Positions 14,237 through 21,864 of a stretch of 24,614 nucleotides of DNA are shown here, one piece after another. Every line of letters begins with the position of its first letter. Within the stretch, counting starts at the first letter, position 1. This DNA is from Nitrospira sp. (GTDB lineage: Bacteria > Nitrospirota > Thermodesulfovibrionia > Thermodesulfovibrionales > SM23-35). The translations under genes were made by a program, and so were the position numbers. Location: assembly GCA_016873575.1 (NCBI GenBank), contig VGWY01000008.1, positions 1-24,614 on the forward strand, given 5' to 3'. The notes under the pieces are model-generated. The model searched no databases. It saw only the letters and a list, made by a program, of their open reading frames with translations, and was not told where the DNA came from.

Positions 14237-15368
14237 ATCCCATGATCTCCTTGATAGAGTCAATGACAAATGATTGCTCCTCGATACTCATTGCTGGATA
14301 CAGGGGTAAAAGGAGGGTATTCATTGCTATTTTTTCGGTATTGGGGAGCGGGACTCTTGAGAAACCTTTATAACAGGGCTCCATATGGATTGCCATGATT
14401 CCTCTTCGTGTAGCTATTGCTTTTGCAAGGAGTTTTTCCATGAGGATATCTCTTGACACAGGAGACGAATCAAGGATTTCTATCCAGTAAGATTGATAGT
14501 TGTGATATATATAATCAGGGATTTCGGGAACCCTGATATGCTGTATTTCTGACAGAGCTTTATTATAAAATTCTGCAATCTGCCTTCTTTTTTCAAGGAT
14601 AAAGAAAAGTCTTTTAAGCTGGACGATACCTATTGCAGCCTGAATGTCCGTCATTCTGTAATTATATCCTATCTCATGATAGGATTCTATCATAACCTTA
14701 TCAGCTTTATGCCTTTCAATATCTGATATTGACATGCCATGATGACGAAACCTCCTGAGTCGTGCGGCAAGTTCTGCATCATCAGTTGTTATCATTCCTC
14801 CTTCCCCTGTCGTAATAACCTTGCGTGGATGAAAACTGAAGCATACAATGTTGCCATGTCCGCCAATCTTTTTACCTTTATATGCAGAGCCGATAGCACA
14901 TGCAGCATCCTCAATCACCCTCAATGAATGTCTTTCAGCGATCTCACGAATCCCGTCTATCTCCGCAGGTAGCCCCATCTGATGAACGGGCATGATGACC
15001 TTGGTCTTATTGGTAATCGCTTCTTCGATCTTATTGACATCGATATTGCATGTATCCGGGTTTATGTCCACAAAAACAGGTATTGCACCACAATGAACTA
15101 CTGAATTGGCAGTTGCTATAAAGGAGAGTGATGGTACAATTACTTCGTCTCCGGCTTTAACACCAGAGGTGGCAAGTGCTGCATGAAGAGCGGTTGTACA
15201 GGATGTAGTTGCGATTGCATATCGTGCACCTGCATACCTGGCAAAATCCTCTTCGAACTCAGCAACCCTCGGTCCTTGCGTAACCCATCCGGTATCTATG
15301 ACCTCGGATACGAGCCTTTTTTCCTCTTCTCCGAGATATGGCTTGGTTATGGGTATCTTCATCTTCAT
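14229..15368 (-). CDS. DegT/DnrJ/EryC1/StrS aminotransferase, perosamine-synthase-like
   Basis: The protein is 379 residues and PLP-dependent. It starts IPITKPYLGEEEKRLV and GWVTQGPRVAEFE. The PLP site includes TTSCTTALHAAL, IEDAACAIGS, and the Schiff-base lysine K183 in CFSFHPRKVITTGEGG. The C-terminal RGIMAIHMEPCYKG is typical of the branch that aminates 4-keto-6-deoxy or other keto nucleotide sugars. Unlike the second aminotransferase in this locus it has no repeat insertion, so it serves as a good reference for the normal loop length. It lies 2 bp after the SDR gene and overlaps the acyltransferase gene, forming a compact dehydratase/epimerase-aminotransferase-acetyltransferase module of the kind used for N-acetylated amino sugars. 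The exact sugar cannot be assigned. Confidence 0.92.
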   Translation of the reverse strand: MKMKIPITKPYLGEEEKRLVSEVIDTGWVTQGPRVAEFEEDFARYAGARYAIATTSCTTALHAALATSGVKAGDEVIVPSLSFIATANSVVHCGAIPVFVDINPDTCNIDVNKIEEAITNKTKVIMPVHQMGLPAEIDGIREIAERHSLRVIEDAACAIGSAYKGKKIGGHGNIVCFSFHPRKVITTGEGGMITTDDAELAARLRRFRHHGMSISDIERHKADKVMIESYHEIGYNYRMTDIQAAIGIVQLKRLFFILEKRRQIAEFYNKALSEIQHIRVPEIPDYIYHNYQSYWIEILDSSPVSRDILMEKLLAKAIATRRGIMAIHMEPCYKGFSRVPLPNTEKIAMNTLLLPLYPAMSIEEQSFVIDSIKEIMGYG

Positions 15369-15370
15369 GC

Positions 15371-16360
15371 CTACCAGTTAAAGACGACATCCTGTTTCAT
15401 AAGTTCTGAAAGATTATAATTTTGATCTGTGAACCAATCTATATAGCGTCCAATTCCATCGCGTATATCTATCTCTGGCTTGTAACCAAAGAGCCTTTCA
15501 GCCTTTGAGATATCAGCATAATGTCTCATGACATCACCCGGTCGTTTTCGCTCATAAACTGGTTTGAGATTCTTCTTACCGAGTTTTTCTCCTATTATGT
15601 TTGCAAGGTCGCTTATACTGACTTCCTTTCCTCTTGCTATATTAACGGTCTGGCCAATCATATCATCACATTCCGATGCCATAATAATCCCCCTCACAGT
15701 GTCAGATATATAGGTAAAGTCTCTTTTCTGGGTTCCGTCTCCAAATATAATGGGTGGCATATTATTTAAGACCCGGAGGACGAATTTTGGTATAACCTCA
15801 CCATAGGCACCCTCAAAATGCTCTCTGGGACCATAGGTGTTAAATGGCCTGACAACCATTGATTTAAGTCCGTATGTCCTGTAATACGCAAGGGTATACA
15901 ACTCACCAGCAAGTTTGCTCGCACCATAAACAGTTGTTGGCTCAAGTGAATGATCCTCGGTCATCGGGACACTCTTTGCAGTCCCATAAACCTCTGAGGA
16001 TGATACATAAATAAAACGTTTTACATTATTTTCCATGCTTGCCATACAGAGATTCAGTGTTCCTGTCGCATTGACCTCATGATTTGTTTCAGGGTCTTTT
16101 ATGGATACCCTGAGACACTGAACTGCGAGGTGATAGACGACGTCAATCTCCTTCGTTATCTTTCCCAAAAGAGTTTTATCTCTCACATCACCTTCGAAAA
16201 TCGTTACGAATGGATTCTGTAAATGCTGGCTCAGGTTTTCTTTTTTACCGGAAGAAAAATTATCAAGAACCACTACATGATTATCTTTAGAGATGGCATC
16301 AACAAGGTGACTGCCGATAAAGCCTGCACCACCTGTGATAAGGATTTTTTTATCTTTCAT
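15371..16360 (-). CDS. NAD-dependent epimerase/dehydratase (extended SDR) acting on a nucleotide sugar
   Basis: The protein is 329 residues from ATG 16360. The Rossmann motif GGAGFIGSHL is at 10-19, the SSSEVYG segment is near 120-126, and the catalytic YGASK has Y145 and K149. RPFNTYGPRE and IIFGDGTQKRDFTYISD belong to the substrate half. Extended SDRs of this type include UDP-glucose 4-epimerases, 4,6-dehydratases and UDP-glucuronate decarboxylases. The SSSEVYG segment lacks the Asp of the dTDP-glucose 4,6-dehydratase TDE motif, which leaves an epimerase or decarboxylase as likely as a dehydratase. The ATG overlaps the upstream stop as ATGA, a translational coupling signature; a GTG nine bases earlier is possible. 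It presumably supplies the keto sugar, or an epimer, to the next gene's aminotransferase. Confidence 0.88.
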   Translation of the reverse strand: MKDKKILITGGAGFIGSHLVDAISKDNHVVVLDNFSSGKKENLSQHLQNPFVTIFEGDVRDKTLLGKITKEIDVVYHLAVQCLRVSIKDPETNHEVNATGTLNLCMASMENNVKRFIYVSSSEVYGTAKSVPMTEDHSLEPTTVYGASKLAGELYTLAYYRTYGLKSMVVRPFNTYGPREHFEGAYGEVIPKFVLRVLNNMPPIIFGDGTQKRDFTYISDTVRGIIMASECDDMIGQTVNIARGKEVSISDLANIIGEKLGKKNLKPVYERKRPGDVMRHYADISKAERLFGYKPEIDIRDGIGRYIDWFTDQNYNLSELMKQDVVFNW

Positions 16361-17100
16361 ATTTTCCACTTCAAAGATTTAGAGTTCAATTTTTCAGCCA
16401 AATAATTAGGGCCAAACCTTATTCTTAACATGGGAAACAGACAGTTGATACCGTGACGCCAATTGAGCTTCTTGCCTTCTTTTTTACTTCTTGCTCTATA
16501 ATGTATCGGCACCTCAACAATTCTACCGCTTAAAACAAGCTGATGGGTAAGTTCGACTGCATCAAAAATAAAATTATTACTCTGCAAGCATATTAGTTTA
16601 GGAACCATGCTTCTGGGAAATAATTTATAACACGTTGTTATGTCAGTAAGTTTGGCTCCGAAAAGGATATTGAAAATTTTTGTAAGCACAATACCGCCAT
16701 AATAATAAATCTTACTGTAAGGGATATTATTCTTTTTAAGGATTCTTGAACCAAAAACGATATCAGCTCTTCCATCAATAACAACCTCCAATAAGCTTAC
16801 ATAATCCTCAGGATCATATTCCAGATCAGCATCCTGTATCAAGATATAATCACCGCTGGCCACTTTTAGTCCCTCTTTTATAGCAGCCCCTTTACCTTCA
16901 TTTTTTTCTTTCAAAATAATTGTGATCCCATTCCTCAATCCTTTTAAGATTTCTCTGGTATTATCCTTTGAACCGTCATCAACTATTATAATTTCTTTTT
17001 CTATCTGATGAGGAAGCTTTATCGTTTTTATTTTTTCTATGATTTCCTTTATTGTATTTTGTTCATTAAAACAGGGAATAATAATTGAAACCTTATGCAT
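16357..17100 (-). CDS. GT2 glycosyltransferase (DPM1-like, soluble)
   Basis: The protein is 247 residues and consists of one GT-A domain: VSIIIPCFNEQNTI, IIIVDDGSKDNT (D41, D42), EKNEGKGAAIKEGL, and the metal-binding IQDADLEYDPEDY (DAD at 90-92). GSRIL and ITTCYKLFPR complete the DPM1-type core. There is no C-terminal membrane pair, unlike the other GT2 in this locus. Members add a sugar to dolichyl/undecaprenyl phosphate or to a lipid-linked glycan. It is separated from the upstream TPR protein by 141 bp filled with a repeat and overlaps the SDR gene by four bases. No clear ribosome-binding site precedes the ATG. Role in glycan assembly is inferred from family and context. Confidence 0.9.
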   Translation of the reverse strand: MHKVSIIIPCFNEQNTIKEIIEKIKTIKLPHQIEKEIIIVDDGSKDNTREILKGLRNGITIILKEKNEGKGAAIKEGLKVASGDYILIQDADLEYDPEDYVSLLEVVIDGRADIVFGSRILKKNNIPYSKIYYYGGIVLTKIFNILFGAKLTDITTCYKLFPRSMVPKLICLQSNNFIFDAVELTHQLVLSGRIVEVPIHYRARSKKEGKKLNWRHGINCLFPMLRIRFGPNYLAEKLNSKSLKWKI

Positions 17101-17138
17101 TACCCTTTCGCACTGCCTCCAATTTTATTTAAAGAATT

Positions 17139-17300
17139 CCTCGAAGCTGAGCTTCGGGGTTTCCCAATTATTCCCTCCCCCTTGACGGGGGAGGGTTAGG
17201 GAGAGGGTGTTTGACAAAAATTATTTCCAACACCCTCCCCTTCATCCCCTCCCATCAAGGGAGGGGAGATAGTAGATACCTCGCAGCTTGCTGCGGGGTA
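17139..17300. repeat. Complex C/G-rich palindromic repeat overlapping the 3' end of the TPR membrane gene
   Basis: Two outer hairpins (17139-17159 and 17279-17300, of the CTCGAAGC..GCTTCGGGG and CTCGCAGC..GCTGCGGGG type) frame an inner block. That block holds CCCTCCCCCTTGACGGGGGA and the inverted GGGAGAGGGTGTT / AACACCCTCCCC. The right side is read as the last ~20 residues of the upstream protein. Family is distinct from the CCCCCCTTT element. Confidence 0.7.
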
Positions 17301-18801
17301 GTTCATTTAAGCCTTCCTTTCCGTTTTCCTTTATATGTGAATAACATTCATTTATTGCCTTAAGAAACATAATGTGACCATATCCTTCATCATAAAAAGG
17401 TAATCGCTTCCAAAATAATTTATCATCACTGCGAGCGGCTCGGAGGAGTGCTGGATATGCCTCTGCATACCTTTTCTTTTGATAAAGAAGCATTCCATAA
17501 CTATAATTAGCCAATGGATTCACCGGGTCTTTTGATACTGAATCACCCCAGAGGGTAAGAGAATTTTTAAAAACAGGATGTTTCGTATAACTGGAGAACG
17601 AATATAGAGCAATTACGAAAAATATAGGAATAAATATGAGAGGAATATATCTATCTGCCTTTCTCATGAAGAGCCAGAGCAAGGCGCTGATTGCAATGAA
17701 AAATCCTACAGAGGGTAGATAAGTCCTATGGTCAAGTGACAGGTCTTCCACAGGTATTATGCTCGATTCTATCAAGATTGTTATAAAAAACCAAAATATC
17801 CCGAAAGATAAGAGGATTATCTCCCCTTTTTTGTTATGAAGTCCATTTTTTAGCATATATATTGCTGAAGAAAAAATACCGAGTAACAAGAGAAAAGAGG
17901 TAATTGTCCTGATCTCAAGAAAGGATTCTGAGAGGCGATAGTATGGAGCCCAGTGTAAATTTACTGGTATGAATAGTGACTTTAAATACCCCACGATAAC
18001 CCTGAATTGAGTCATGAGATACTCGGGGCTTGATATGACCAAGGTTTGACCTTTTACATTTGCTGTTCCGAGGAAGACACCTGTATAATCGAACAGGTCG
18101 AGCCTGCTTAAGGGAATAATGAAAAAAGTAAGGGAAAAAAGAAAAAGATATGCAAGTTCCCTTCGAGTAGTTTTTTTATGGAAAAAAGTCATTTCTGTGA
18201 GAGCTATGGTTACAGGAATGGTGAAAGATATCTCCTTGCTCTTCATGGCAAGCACAGTAAAGATAAAGGCAGATAACATATATACGACATAATTTTTTGA
18301 TTCTAATATGTTCAGTCTTGCTTTGAGATACATGATGATTGTTAATACATAAAAGAATGTTGCAACAGATGCAAATCTTATTGATATGAAATATACCGTT
18401 GTGGTCTGAATTGGATGGGATAAGAATAACAGGGCTGCCAAAAACGATATTATTTTTGAGTTATTACCATCATGAGCTGAATTCAAAAAGAGTGGTGTCC
18501 GAAAGATGAGCTGAAGCAGGATATAAATAAGGATAGAATTGGCTATATGAATGAATAGATTAAACAGATGGTATCCCTCAACATTCAAACCATTGAGATA
18601 ATAATTTAATCTAAATGTCAGAAAGCTGATATATCTCGATCCTATTGGCGATACTGTTGTTTGTGAAATCTTAATATTTAAGGCATCGTCTCCGATAAAG
18701 GAGTTATGAAAGGACCCTGAATAAATAATAAACCCAATAAGAATGATAAAAAAGATATGAAGTGAGCTGTTATTTTTTATAAAGGCCAATCTATCCTGCA
18801 T
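17242..18801 (-). CDS. GT-C-like multi-pass membrane protein with TPR-type tail (TMTC-like)
   Basis: The protein is about 519 residues. The N-terminal two thirds consists of around ten membrane helices. The first periplasmic loop contains NSFIGDDALNI, an acidic pair in the position used by GT-C enzymes to bind the lipid-linked donor. The block SHPIQTTTVYFISIRFASVA is characteristic of the PMT/TMTC-like family of tetratricopeptide membrane proteins. The soluble end contains one or two TPR-like helices (ANYSYGMLLYQKKRYAEAYP). The last ~20 residues (from LPRSKLRGI) are read from a repeat and are probably not native. The start overlaps the aminotransferase stop. Likely role: sugar transfer from polyprenyl-P-sugar on the outer face, possibly to pilin or glycan; this is inference. 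Confidence 0.75.
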   Translation of the reverse strand: MQDRLAFIKNNSSLHIFFIILIGFIIYSGSFHNSFIGDDALNIKISQTTVSPIGSRYISFLTFRLNYYLNGLNVEGYHLFNLFIHIANSILIYILLQLIFRTPLFLNSAHDGNNSKIISFLAALLFLSHPIQTTTVYFISIRFASVATFFYVLTIIMYLKARLNILESKNYVVYMLSAFIFTVLAMKSKEISFTIPVTIALTEMTFFHKKTTRRELAYLFLFSLTFFIIPLSRLDLFDYTGVFLGTANVKGQTLVISSPEYLMTQFRVIVGYLKSLFIPVNLHWAPYYRLSESFLEIRTITSFLLLLGIFSSAIYMLKNGLHNKKGEIILLSFGIFWFFITILIESSIIPVEDLSLDHRTYLPSVGFFIAISALLWLFMRKADRYIPLIFIPIFFVIALYSFSSYTKHPVFKNSLTLWGDSVSKDPVNPLANYSYGMLLYQKKRYAEAYPALLRAARSDDKLFWKRLPFYDEGYGHIMFLKAINECYSHIKENGKEGLNELPRSKLRGIYYLPSLDGRG

Positions 18802-20047
18802 AAAAAGCATTTATTTTATCAGTTATATAATGAATGTCATCGTCTTTGATCTCCGGATAAATAGGCAAGGAGAGAATTTCATTGCATGCTTTTTCAACCT
18901 CCGGGAAATCATTGGGTTTGTACCCATACTGTTTGCAGGCATCCTGTAAATGGATAGGCATTTTATAATGAATGCCTGTACCAATTCCTTCACCGGTAAG
19001 ATACTCCTGAAGCCTGTCTCTCTCTTTAGTCCGCACCACATAAAGATGATAAACATGCTTTCTGTTCTGTGATTCTCCTGGAAGTTCTAAGGGGGTGTCC
19101 TTGAGTAAGATATGATATTTTTCAGCAATCTGTCTGCGTAATGCGTTATATGTATCAAGATATTTCAGTTTTATTCTCAGGATCGCAGCCTGTATCTCAT
19201 CAAGCCTGCTATTATACCCTATGACAGGGTGCTCATACTTTGTCTTATGTCCATGATTCCTGTACAACTTTACCTTTTCAGCAATCTCAGGGTTATTGGT
19301 AACGACCATCCCACCTTCACCGTATCCTCCAAGATTTTTCGTGAAATAAAAGCTGAAACATCCTGCATCTCCTATACCTCCACATTTTTTGCTCACAAAT
19401 CCCCCCTTCCCCCCTTTATATTCCCCCTTAAATCCCCCTTTAATAAATAATCCCCCCTCACCCCCCTTTACTAAAGGGGGGAAGGGGGGATTATCCCTTT
19501 TCCAAAGGGGGGTGTGGGGGGATTCGGGGGGATTATTTTGTAACATATATTCAGCGCCATGGGCCTGGCAGGCATCTTCTATAATTTTTATTCCATATTT
19601 TTCAGACAGCTCCATAATGGGCTCCATCTCAGCAGACTGGCCATACATATGGACTGGAATGATTGCCTTTGTCCTTGAGTTTATCTTTTTTTCTATTTGA
19701 GAGGTATCAATGGTATATGTTTTCGGTTCTATATCAACAAAGATCGATTTCGCACCTGCATGGACAATTGCCTCCACAGTTGCAAAAAAAGTGTTTGGGG
19801 AGGTAATGACTTCATCACCTGCTTGAATACCACATGATAATAATGCAAGATGGATGGCCTCTGTGCCTGAGCCAACGCCAATGGCATATTGTGTCCCGCA
19901 GTAAGAGGAGAATTCATCCTCTAACGCAATGACATTTGGACCAAGATAAAGATGCATGTCAGAAAAGACAGATTCTATTGCCTGCATGATTTCATTCTTA
20001 ATCGGCTCAAAACCTGCTCTTAAATCTACCAGTGGGATGTTTTTCAT
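18791..20047 (-). CDS. DegT/DnrJ/EryC1/StrS aminotransferase with a 46-residue repeat-encoded insertion (WbpE/WlbC-like)
   Basis: The protein is 418 residues, longer than the usual 360-380. The fold markers are VGSGTEAIHLALL, SPNTFFATVEAI, VHMYGQSAEM, IEDACQAHGAEY, and the PLP lysine K237 in CFSFYFTKNLGGYGEGG. GYNSRLDEIQAAIL follows. Residues 171-216 (NNPPESPHTPLWK ... KGGKGG) have no counterpart in the family. They correspond exactly to a palindromic repeat (19398-19539) inserted in frame just before the active-site lysine segment. A GGAGGAGG ribosome-binding site marks the start. It follows the Gfo/Idh and acyltransferase genes, and together these suggest the WbpB-WbpD-WbpE/WlbABC route, in which this enzyme transaminates a 3-keto sugar. 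Whether the insertion is tolerated by the folded enzyme is unknown. Confidence 0.92.
   Translation of the reverse strand: MKNIPLVDLRAGFEPIKNEIMQAIESVFSDMHLYLGPNVIALEDEFSSYCGTQYAIGVGSGTEAIHLALLSCGIQAGDEVITSPNTFFATVEAIVHAGAKSIFVDIEPKTYTIDTSQIEKKINSRTKAIIPVHMYGQSAEMEPIMELSEKYGIKIIEDACQAHGAEYMLQNNPPESPHTPLWKRDNPPFPPLVKGGEGGLFIKGGFKGEYKGGKGGFVSKKCGGIGDAGCFSFYFTKNLGGYGEGGMVVTNNPEIAEKVKLYRNHGHKTKYEHPVIGYNSRLDEIQAAILRIKLKYLDTYNALRRQIAEKYHILLKDTPLELPGESQNRKHVYHLYVVRTKERDRLQEYLTGEGIGTGIHYKMPIHLQDACKQYGYKPNDFPEVEKACNEILSLPIYPEIKDDDIHYITDKINAFYAG
19398..19539 (-). repeat. Coding palindromic element, long copy 1 (in the DegT gene)
   Basis: This 142-bp C/G-rich repeat is identical at 140 of 142 bases to 23166-23307. 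The centre is CCCCCCTTT ACT AAAGGGGGG (19461-19481). It is open in the frame used by the host gene and encodes NNPPES...PPLVKGGEGG...KGGKGG. Confidence 0.9.
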
Positions 20048-20072
20048 TCTTCCTCCTCCACAGGAAATTATA

Positions 20073-20193
20073 AACCACAGAGGTCACAGAGGAAAACAAA
20101 GAGAGTTACACAGAGACAGAAGACTCTGTGTCCACAACTTTTTTGTATGTTTGTTTTTCTTAACAAATAAAATTCTCTGTGTTCTCTGTGGTT
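20073..20193. repeat. MITE-like ACCACAGAG element inside the operon
   Basis: AACCACAGAGGTCACAGAGG at the left is mirrored by the CTCTGTGTTCTCTGTGGTT end at the right. It fills most of the 156 bp between the acyltransferase stop and the DegT start. It interrupts an otherwise tightly packed gene order and may affect downstream expression. Confidence 0.8.
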
Positions 20194-20203
20194 AATCAAA
20201 TTT

Positions 20204-20851
20204 TTATTCATACGGAGGCCACATGTATGGTCTTTTGAAAAATCCTGCCACACAGGTAAGCTCATCAACTGTTTTAATAATTTTTGCAGGATTCCCGGCA
20301 ACAACAGCATTCTCAGGGACATCCTTTGTAACAACCGAGCCTGCGCCTATGAGGCTATTTTTGCCTATTCTCACCCCTGGAAGGATTGTGGAGTTTGCAC
20401 CTATTCGCGCGAAATCCTCAACGATTGCACCACCCTTACATTCTTTGTATTTCGGACAGCCCATTGGATGTGGATCATCAGTGAATACAACATTTGGACC
20501 AACAAAGACATAACACCCAATGGTAACCATTTCCATAAAACAGTTGCTATGGATCCTGCTGTTATCGCCTATTCTATTGCCGAATTCAAGCACAGAGTTT
20601 GTCCCGATGCTGACATTATTCCCTATGATATTATCTTCCCTTATAGAAACTCCCTGTCCTGTCTGAAAGTTATCTCCTATCGTGCTCCCGGCATATAGTG
20701 TGCTAAAAGGTCTTATATGACCATTTCTGCCTATGGTTAAAAGGAGTTCTCCCCCCTCGGCAGCACCGCGGGGTGGTTTCCCTATAATGGATGGAGGCTC
20801 TATTAAAGTACCCTCGCCAATGAGGATATTCGGATATACGAGATTGTTCAC
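20204..20851 (-). CDS. Left-handed beta-helix N-acetyltransferase (WbpD/WlbB-like)
   Basis: The protein is 215 residues from a GTG start. Hexapeptide repeats run from about residue 5 to 190: IGEGTLIEPPSIIG, IGDNFQTGQGVSI, IGNNVSIGTNSVLE, IGDNSRIHSNCFMEM. The terminal block GAGSVVTKDVPENAVVAGNPAK is standard for the family, and the TDDPHPMGCPKYKECKGG loop fits trimeric sugar acetyltransferases of the WbpD/WlbB group. It is predicted to acetylate the 3-amino group of a UDP-sugar with acetyl-CoA. The GTG overlaps the stop of the Gfo/Idh gene (GTGA), showing tight coupling. The internal PPRGAAEGGELL stretch is normal for the family and not a repeat insertion. Confidence 0.88.
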   Translation of the reverse strand: MNNLVYPNILIGEGTLIEPPSIIGKPPRGAAEGGELLLTIGRNGHIRPFSTLYAGSTIGDNFQTGQGVSIREDNIIGNNVSIGTNSVLEFGNRIGDNSRIHSNCFMEMVTIGCYVFVGPNVVFTDDPHPMGCPKYKECKGGAIVEDFARIGANSTILPGVRIGKNSLIGAGSVVTKDVPENAVVAGNPAKIIKTVDELTCVAGFFKRPYMWPPYE

Positions 20852-21864
20852 AGGGTTATCTTTACCCCACCTTTTTTCATTGATTTATCAATTGCCTCCA
20901 ATATCCTTACAACCCTTAGTCCTGATTCTCCATTAGTTATTGGATTTTTCTTATTTGATATGCAATCTACTAAGTGTGCAACTGCTGTCTTCAATGCCTC
21001 TGAATGGTCTATCTTCGGTGCATACATATCACCAATCCTGTACTGGATGATATTTTGATAGATAAGCTTTTTATCTGCCTTTGTGAGTGTTATCCCTTTA
21101 TCATATATCTTGAGCTTCTCTGCAGGCTCAAGGTCATCGAAGACGATCATCTTTTTACTTCCACCGATAATAATCCTTCTCATCTTCACTGGGGACATCC
21201 AGTTTAAATGAAAATGTGCGATCAGTTCACTCTCGAATCTCACGGTTACATACGCAATGTCTTCTATCCCATTCCCTGTATGGCTTGCACCAACAGCCAC
21301 CAGGCTTTTTGGTTTCTCAGTGATAACATAATCCATGATCGAGATGTCGTGCGGTGCAAGATCCCACACAACATTGACACTTGATTGAAATAAACCGAGA
21401 TTTACCCGAACAGAGTCAAAATAGTAGATGTCTCCAATCTCCCCTGATGAGATGAGTTCCTTTATTTTCTTTAATGCACCTGTGTAGATAAATATATGGT
21501 CAACAAAGATCATGAGGTTTTTCTTCTTCGCAAGCCCGATCAGTTTCTCACCGTCTTTAACGGTTGAGGTGAGAGGTTTTTCAACAAAAACGTGTTTTCC
21601 TGCCTCGAGTGCCTCCCTTGCAAGCTTGTAATGTGTATGTGGAGGGGTAGCAATGGCTATTACCTGAAGTGCTTTGTCTTTGAGAAGGTCTTTATAGTCT
21701 GAGGTTGTTGCCACTGAAGGGTATCGGAGCTTTATCCTCTCCAGTTTCTCCCTGTCTAAATCGCAAGCATATGTAATATCTGTATGATGATTTTCACTAA
21801 AATTCCTGATAAGATTCGGGCCCCAGTAACCACACCCTATAACACCAACCTTAATTTCTTTCAT
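20848..21864 (-). CDS. Gfo/Idh/MocA oxidoreductase (WbpB/WlbA-like UDP-sugar 3-dehydrogenase)
   Basis: The protein is 338 residues. The NAD-binding GVIGCGYWGPNLIRNF motif starts at residue 7. The EKPL motif (E95, K96, P97) contains the family catalytic lysine, and VVWDLAPHD (H172) gives the second catalytic position. The rest, including FVDHIFIYTGALKKIKELI, resembles WlbA/WbpB, which oxidise C3 of UDP-N-acetylglucosaminuronic acid. Its start overlaps the upstream membrane-protein stop by 14 bases and lies after an AGGAAAAG-like site. The next two genes are an acetyltransferase and a DegT aminotransferase, so the three chemical steps oxidation, amination and N-acetylation are present together. 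The 6-dehydrogenase that would make the uronic acid (WbpA) is not in the window. Confidence 0.92.
   Translation of the reverse strand: MKEIKVGVIGCGYWGPNLIRNFSENHHTDITYACDLDREKLERIKLRYPSVATTSDYKDLLKDKALQVIAIATPPHTHYKLAREALEAGKHVFVEKPLTSTVKDGEKLIGLAKKKNLMIFVDHIFIYTGALKKIKELISSGEIGDIYYFDSVRVNLGLFQSSVNVVWDLAPHDISIMDYVITEKPKSLVAVGASHTGNGIEDIAYVTVRFESELIAHFHLNWMSPVKMRRIIIGGSKKMIVFDDLEPAEKLKIYDKGITLTKADKKLIYQNIIQYRIGDMYAPKIDHSEALKTAVAHLVDCISNKKNPITNGESGLRVVRILEAIDKSMKKGGVKITL

Noticed and set aside
20068..20334. Frame with NHREHREF on the minus strand
   Set aside because: It is the MITE-like repeat fused to a shifted reading of the acyltransferase gene.
20700..20780. PPRGAAEGGELL in the acyltransferase as a further repeat insertion
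   Set aside because: Sugar acetyltransferases of this group normally have an IGKPPRG...GEL segment here, and no palindrome of the coding-repeat type is present.
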